A DNA stretch of 6,572 nt from assembly GCA_934613165.1 (NCBI GenBank), contig CAKTSW010000082.1, positions 1 through 6,572 on the forward strand, given 5' to 3'. Of this stretch, positions 5,582 to 6,572 are shown piece by piece; the stretch's first letter is position 1; every line of letters starts with the position of its first letter. The notes below the pieces were generated by a model. It saw nothing but the letters and a program-made list of their open reading frames with translations, searched no databases and had not been told where the DNA came from. Position numbers and translations under genes: made by a program. This DNA comes from an uncultured Ellagibacter sp. Lineage in GTDB: Bacteria; Actinomycetota; Coriobacteriia; Coriobacteriales; Eggerthellaceae.

Positions 5582-6517
5582 ATGAGCAAGAAAACGGTTC
5601 TCGCGACCGAAGGCGCAGGCGAGCTCGAAGCGAACGCTGCCACCGCGCCCGTGGTCGAAAAGCGCGAAAGCATCTGGAAGGACGTCCTCGACGGCATCGT
5701 CTCCAACAAGGCGGCGCTCGTGTCGGCCATCTTCATCTTGCTTCTCGCGGTCATCGCCATCGTGACGAAGCTCGTGCCGGGCGTTCTGCCCTACGACCCC
5801 TACGAGCAGAACCTCGCGCACTCCGTGCAGGGCCCCTCGGCCGAGCACTGGTTCGGCACCGATCTTCAGGGCCGCGACATCTTCAGCCGTGTGCTCGTCG
5901 GCACGCAGATCACGCTCGTCGTGGGCCTTGCCGCCGTGGCCATCTCGCTTTCCGTTGGCGTCGTTCTGGGCGCCATCGCCGGGTACAAGGGCGGGAAATG
6001 GGACACCATCATCATGCGCATCATGGACATGATGCTCTCCATCCCGTCGATCCTGCTCGCCATCGCCATCATGGCGGCTCTGGGGCAGGGCATCGAGAAG
6101 GCGGTCGTCGCCATCGGCCTTGTGGCCATCCCCGAGTACGCGCGCATCGTGCGCTCCGAGATCCTCGCGATCAAGGAAAACGACTACGTCGCCGCCGCGC
6201 GCGTCATGGGCAACTCGAACTTCGCCATCGTGTTCCGCCACGTGCTCCCGAACGCGCTGCCCTCGATCATCGTCCGCGCGACGCTCGGCATCTCGTCGGC
6301 CATCCTCGACTGCGCAGCGCTCGGCTTCTTGGGCCTGGGCGTTCAGCCGCCCGACGCCGAATGGGGCGACATGCTCGGCCGTGGCCGCAACGAGCTGTTC
6401 CGCGCGCCGTGGCTCATGATCTTCCCCGGTCTCGCCATCACGCTCACCGTGCTCGCGTTCAACCTGCTCGGCGACGGCATCCGCGACGGCCTTGACCCCA
6501 AGTCGAGAAAGAGGTAG
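5582..6517 (+). CDS. dppC: Dipeptide ABC transporter permease DppC
   Basis: This is the second inner-membrane permease, pairing with DppB. From the ATG at 5582 it has 311 residues. A GTG at 5573 would add three residues and overlap the dppB stop by four bases. A poorly conserved cytoplasmic tail (1-40) leads to the first membrane segment (about 45-66). The periplasmic OppC_N hallmark HWFGTDLQGRDIFSR (89-103) follows, then the transport domain with segments beginning about residue 109. The EAA loop ENDYVAAARVMG (199-210) should dock with the ATPase; it is followed by FRHVLPNALPSIIV. Near the C-terminus LGFLGLGVQPPDAEWGDML and LAFNLLGDGIRDGLDP are both standard for this family. The gap to dppB is five bases and to dppD four, so the genes are very probably co-transcribed and coupled. 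Dipeptide rather than another substrate rests on DppA. Confidence 0.95.
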   Translation: MSKKTVLATEGAGELEANAATAPVVEKRESIWKDVLDGIVSNKAALVSAIFILLLAVIAIVTKLVPGVLPYDPYEQNLAHSVQGPSAEHWFGTDLQGRDIFSRVLVGTQITLVVGLAAVAISLSVGVVLGAIAGYKGGKWDTIIMRIMDMMLSIPSILLAIAIMAALGQGIEKAVVAIGLVAIPEYARIVRSEILAIKENDYVAAARVMGNSNFAIVFRHVLPNALPSIIVRATLGISSAILDCAALGFLGLGVQPPDAEWGDMLGRGRNELFRAPWLMIFPGLAITLTVLAFNLLGDGIRDGLDPKSRKR

Positions 6518-6521
6518 TCAC

Positions 6522-6572
6522 ATGTTGCTTGAAGTGAAGAACCTCTGCACCGAGTTCCCCGTCAAGCGCGGC
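6522..6572 (+). CDS. dppD: Dipeptide ABC transporter ATP-binding protein DppD, first 17 codons (3' end outside window)
   Basis: Only MLLEVKNLCTEFPVKRG is visible. LLEVKNL-x-T-x-FP-x-KRG is the usual opening of DppD/OppD-type ATPases, before the Walker A motif, which is off the window. The ATG follows the dppC stop by four bases, and AAAGAGG (6508-6514) is a good Shine-Dalgarno sequence seven bases upstream. With DppF, expected next, it would power peptide import by ATP hydrolysis at the cytoplasmic face of DppBC. Identity is secure at family level from the start and context; specificity cannot be judged. Confidence 0.88.
   Translation, partial: MLLEVKNLCTEFPVKRG

Overview
This window is an ordinary, well-conserved stretch of a high-GC bacterial chromosome, read entirely on the + strand. 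It holds the 3' two thirds of smc, a 327-base non-coding gap, and the first genes of a dipeptide-type ABC importer operon. The lineage is probably actinobacterial. The high GC, the strong C/G third-position bias and a twin-arginine lipoprotein signal on the solute-binding protein would fit Coriobacteriia (Eggerthella-like gut anaerobes). That placement is inference from style, not from a marker gene.

Region 1 (1-2397): the reading frame is open from base 1 and encodes the C-terminal 798 residues of the chromosome-condensation ATPase SMC. It contains the end of the N-terminal coiled-coil arm, the hinge, the returning arm and the C-terminal half of the ATPase head. Walker A and the N-terminal arm lie outside the window. 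The hinge looks diverged at its glycine-rich end.

Region 2 (2398-2724): a strong GC-rich hairpin follows smc. An AT-richer tract comes next, with a perfect 11-bp inverted repeat (2621-2650), then a small hairpin just before the ribosome binding site of the next gene. This is the presumed terminator of smc plus the control region of the transporter operon.

Region 3 (2725-6572): dppA (lipoprotein dipeptide-binding protein), dppB and dppC (inner-membrane permeases) and the first 17 codons of dppD (ATPase). The binding protein keeps the two motifs that in E. coli DppA hold the carboxylate and amino ends of a dipeptide. Its 191-base separation from dppB contains a perfect 15-bp hairpin. That hairpin probably lets the binding protein be made in excess over the membrane parts. 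dppB, dppC and dppD are tightly packed, with gaps of 4-5 bases or a 4-base overlap, and are probably translationally coupled. The captured peptide would be passed from the anchored DppA to the DppBC channel and imported using ATP hydrolysed by DppD and presumably a DppF encoded beyond the window.

I found no mobile element, CRISPR array, tRNA, rRNA or clearly new system. The observations most worth a second look are regulatory: the 2621-2650 inverted repeat, the hairpin between dppA and dppB, and the palindrome that contains the dppB ribosome binding site.
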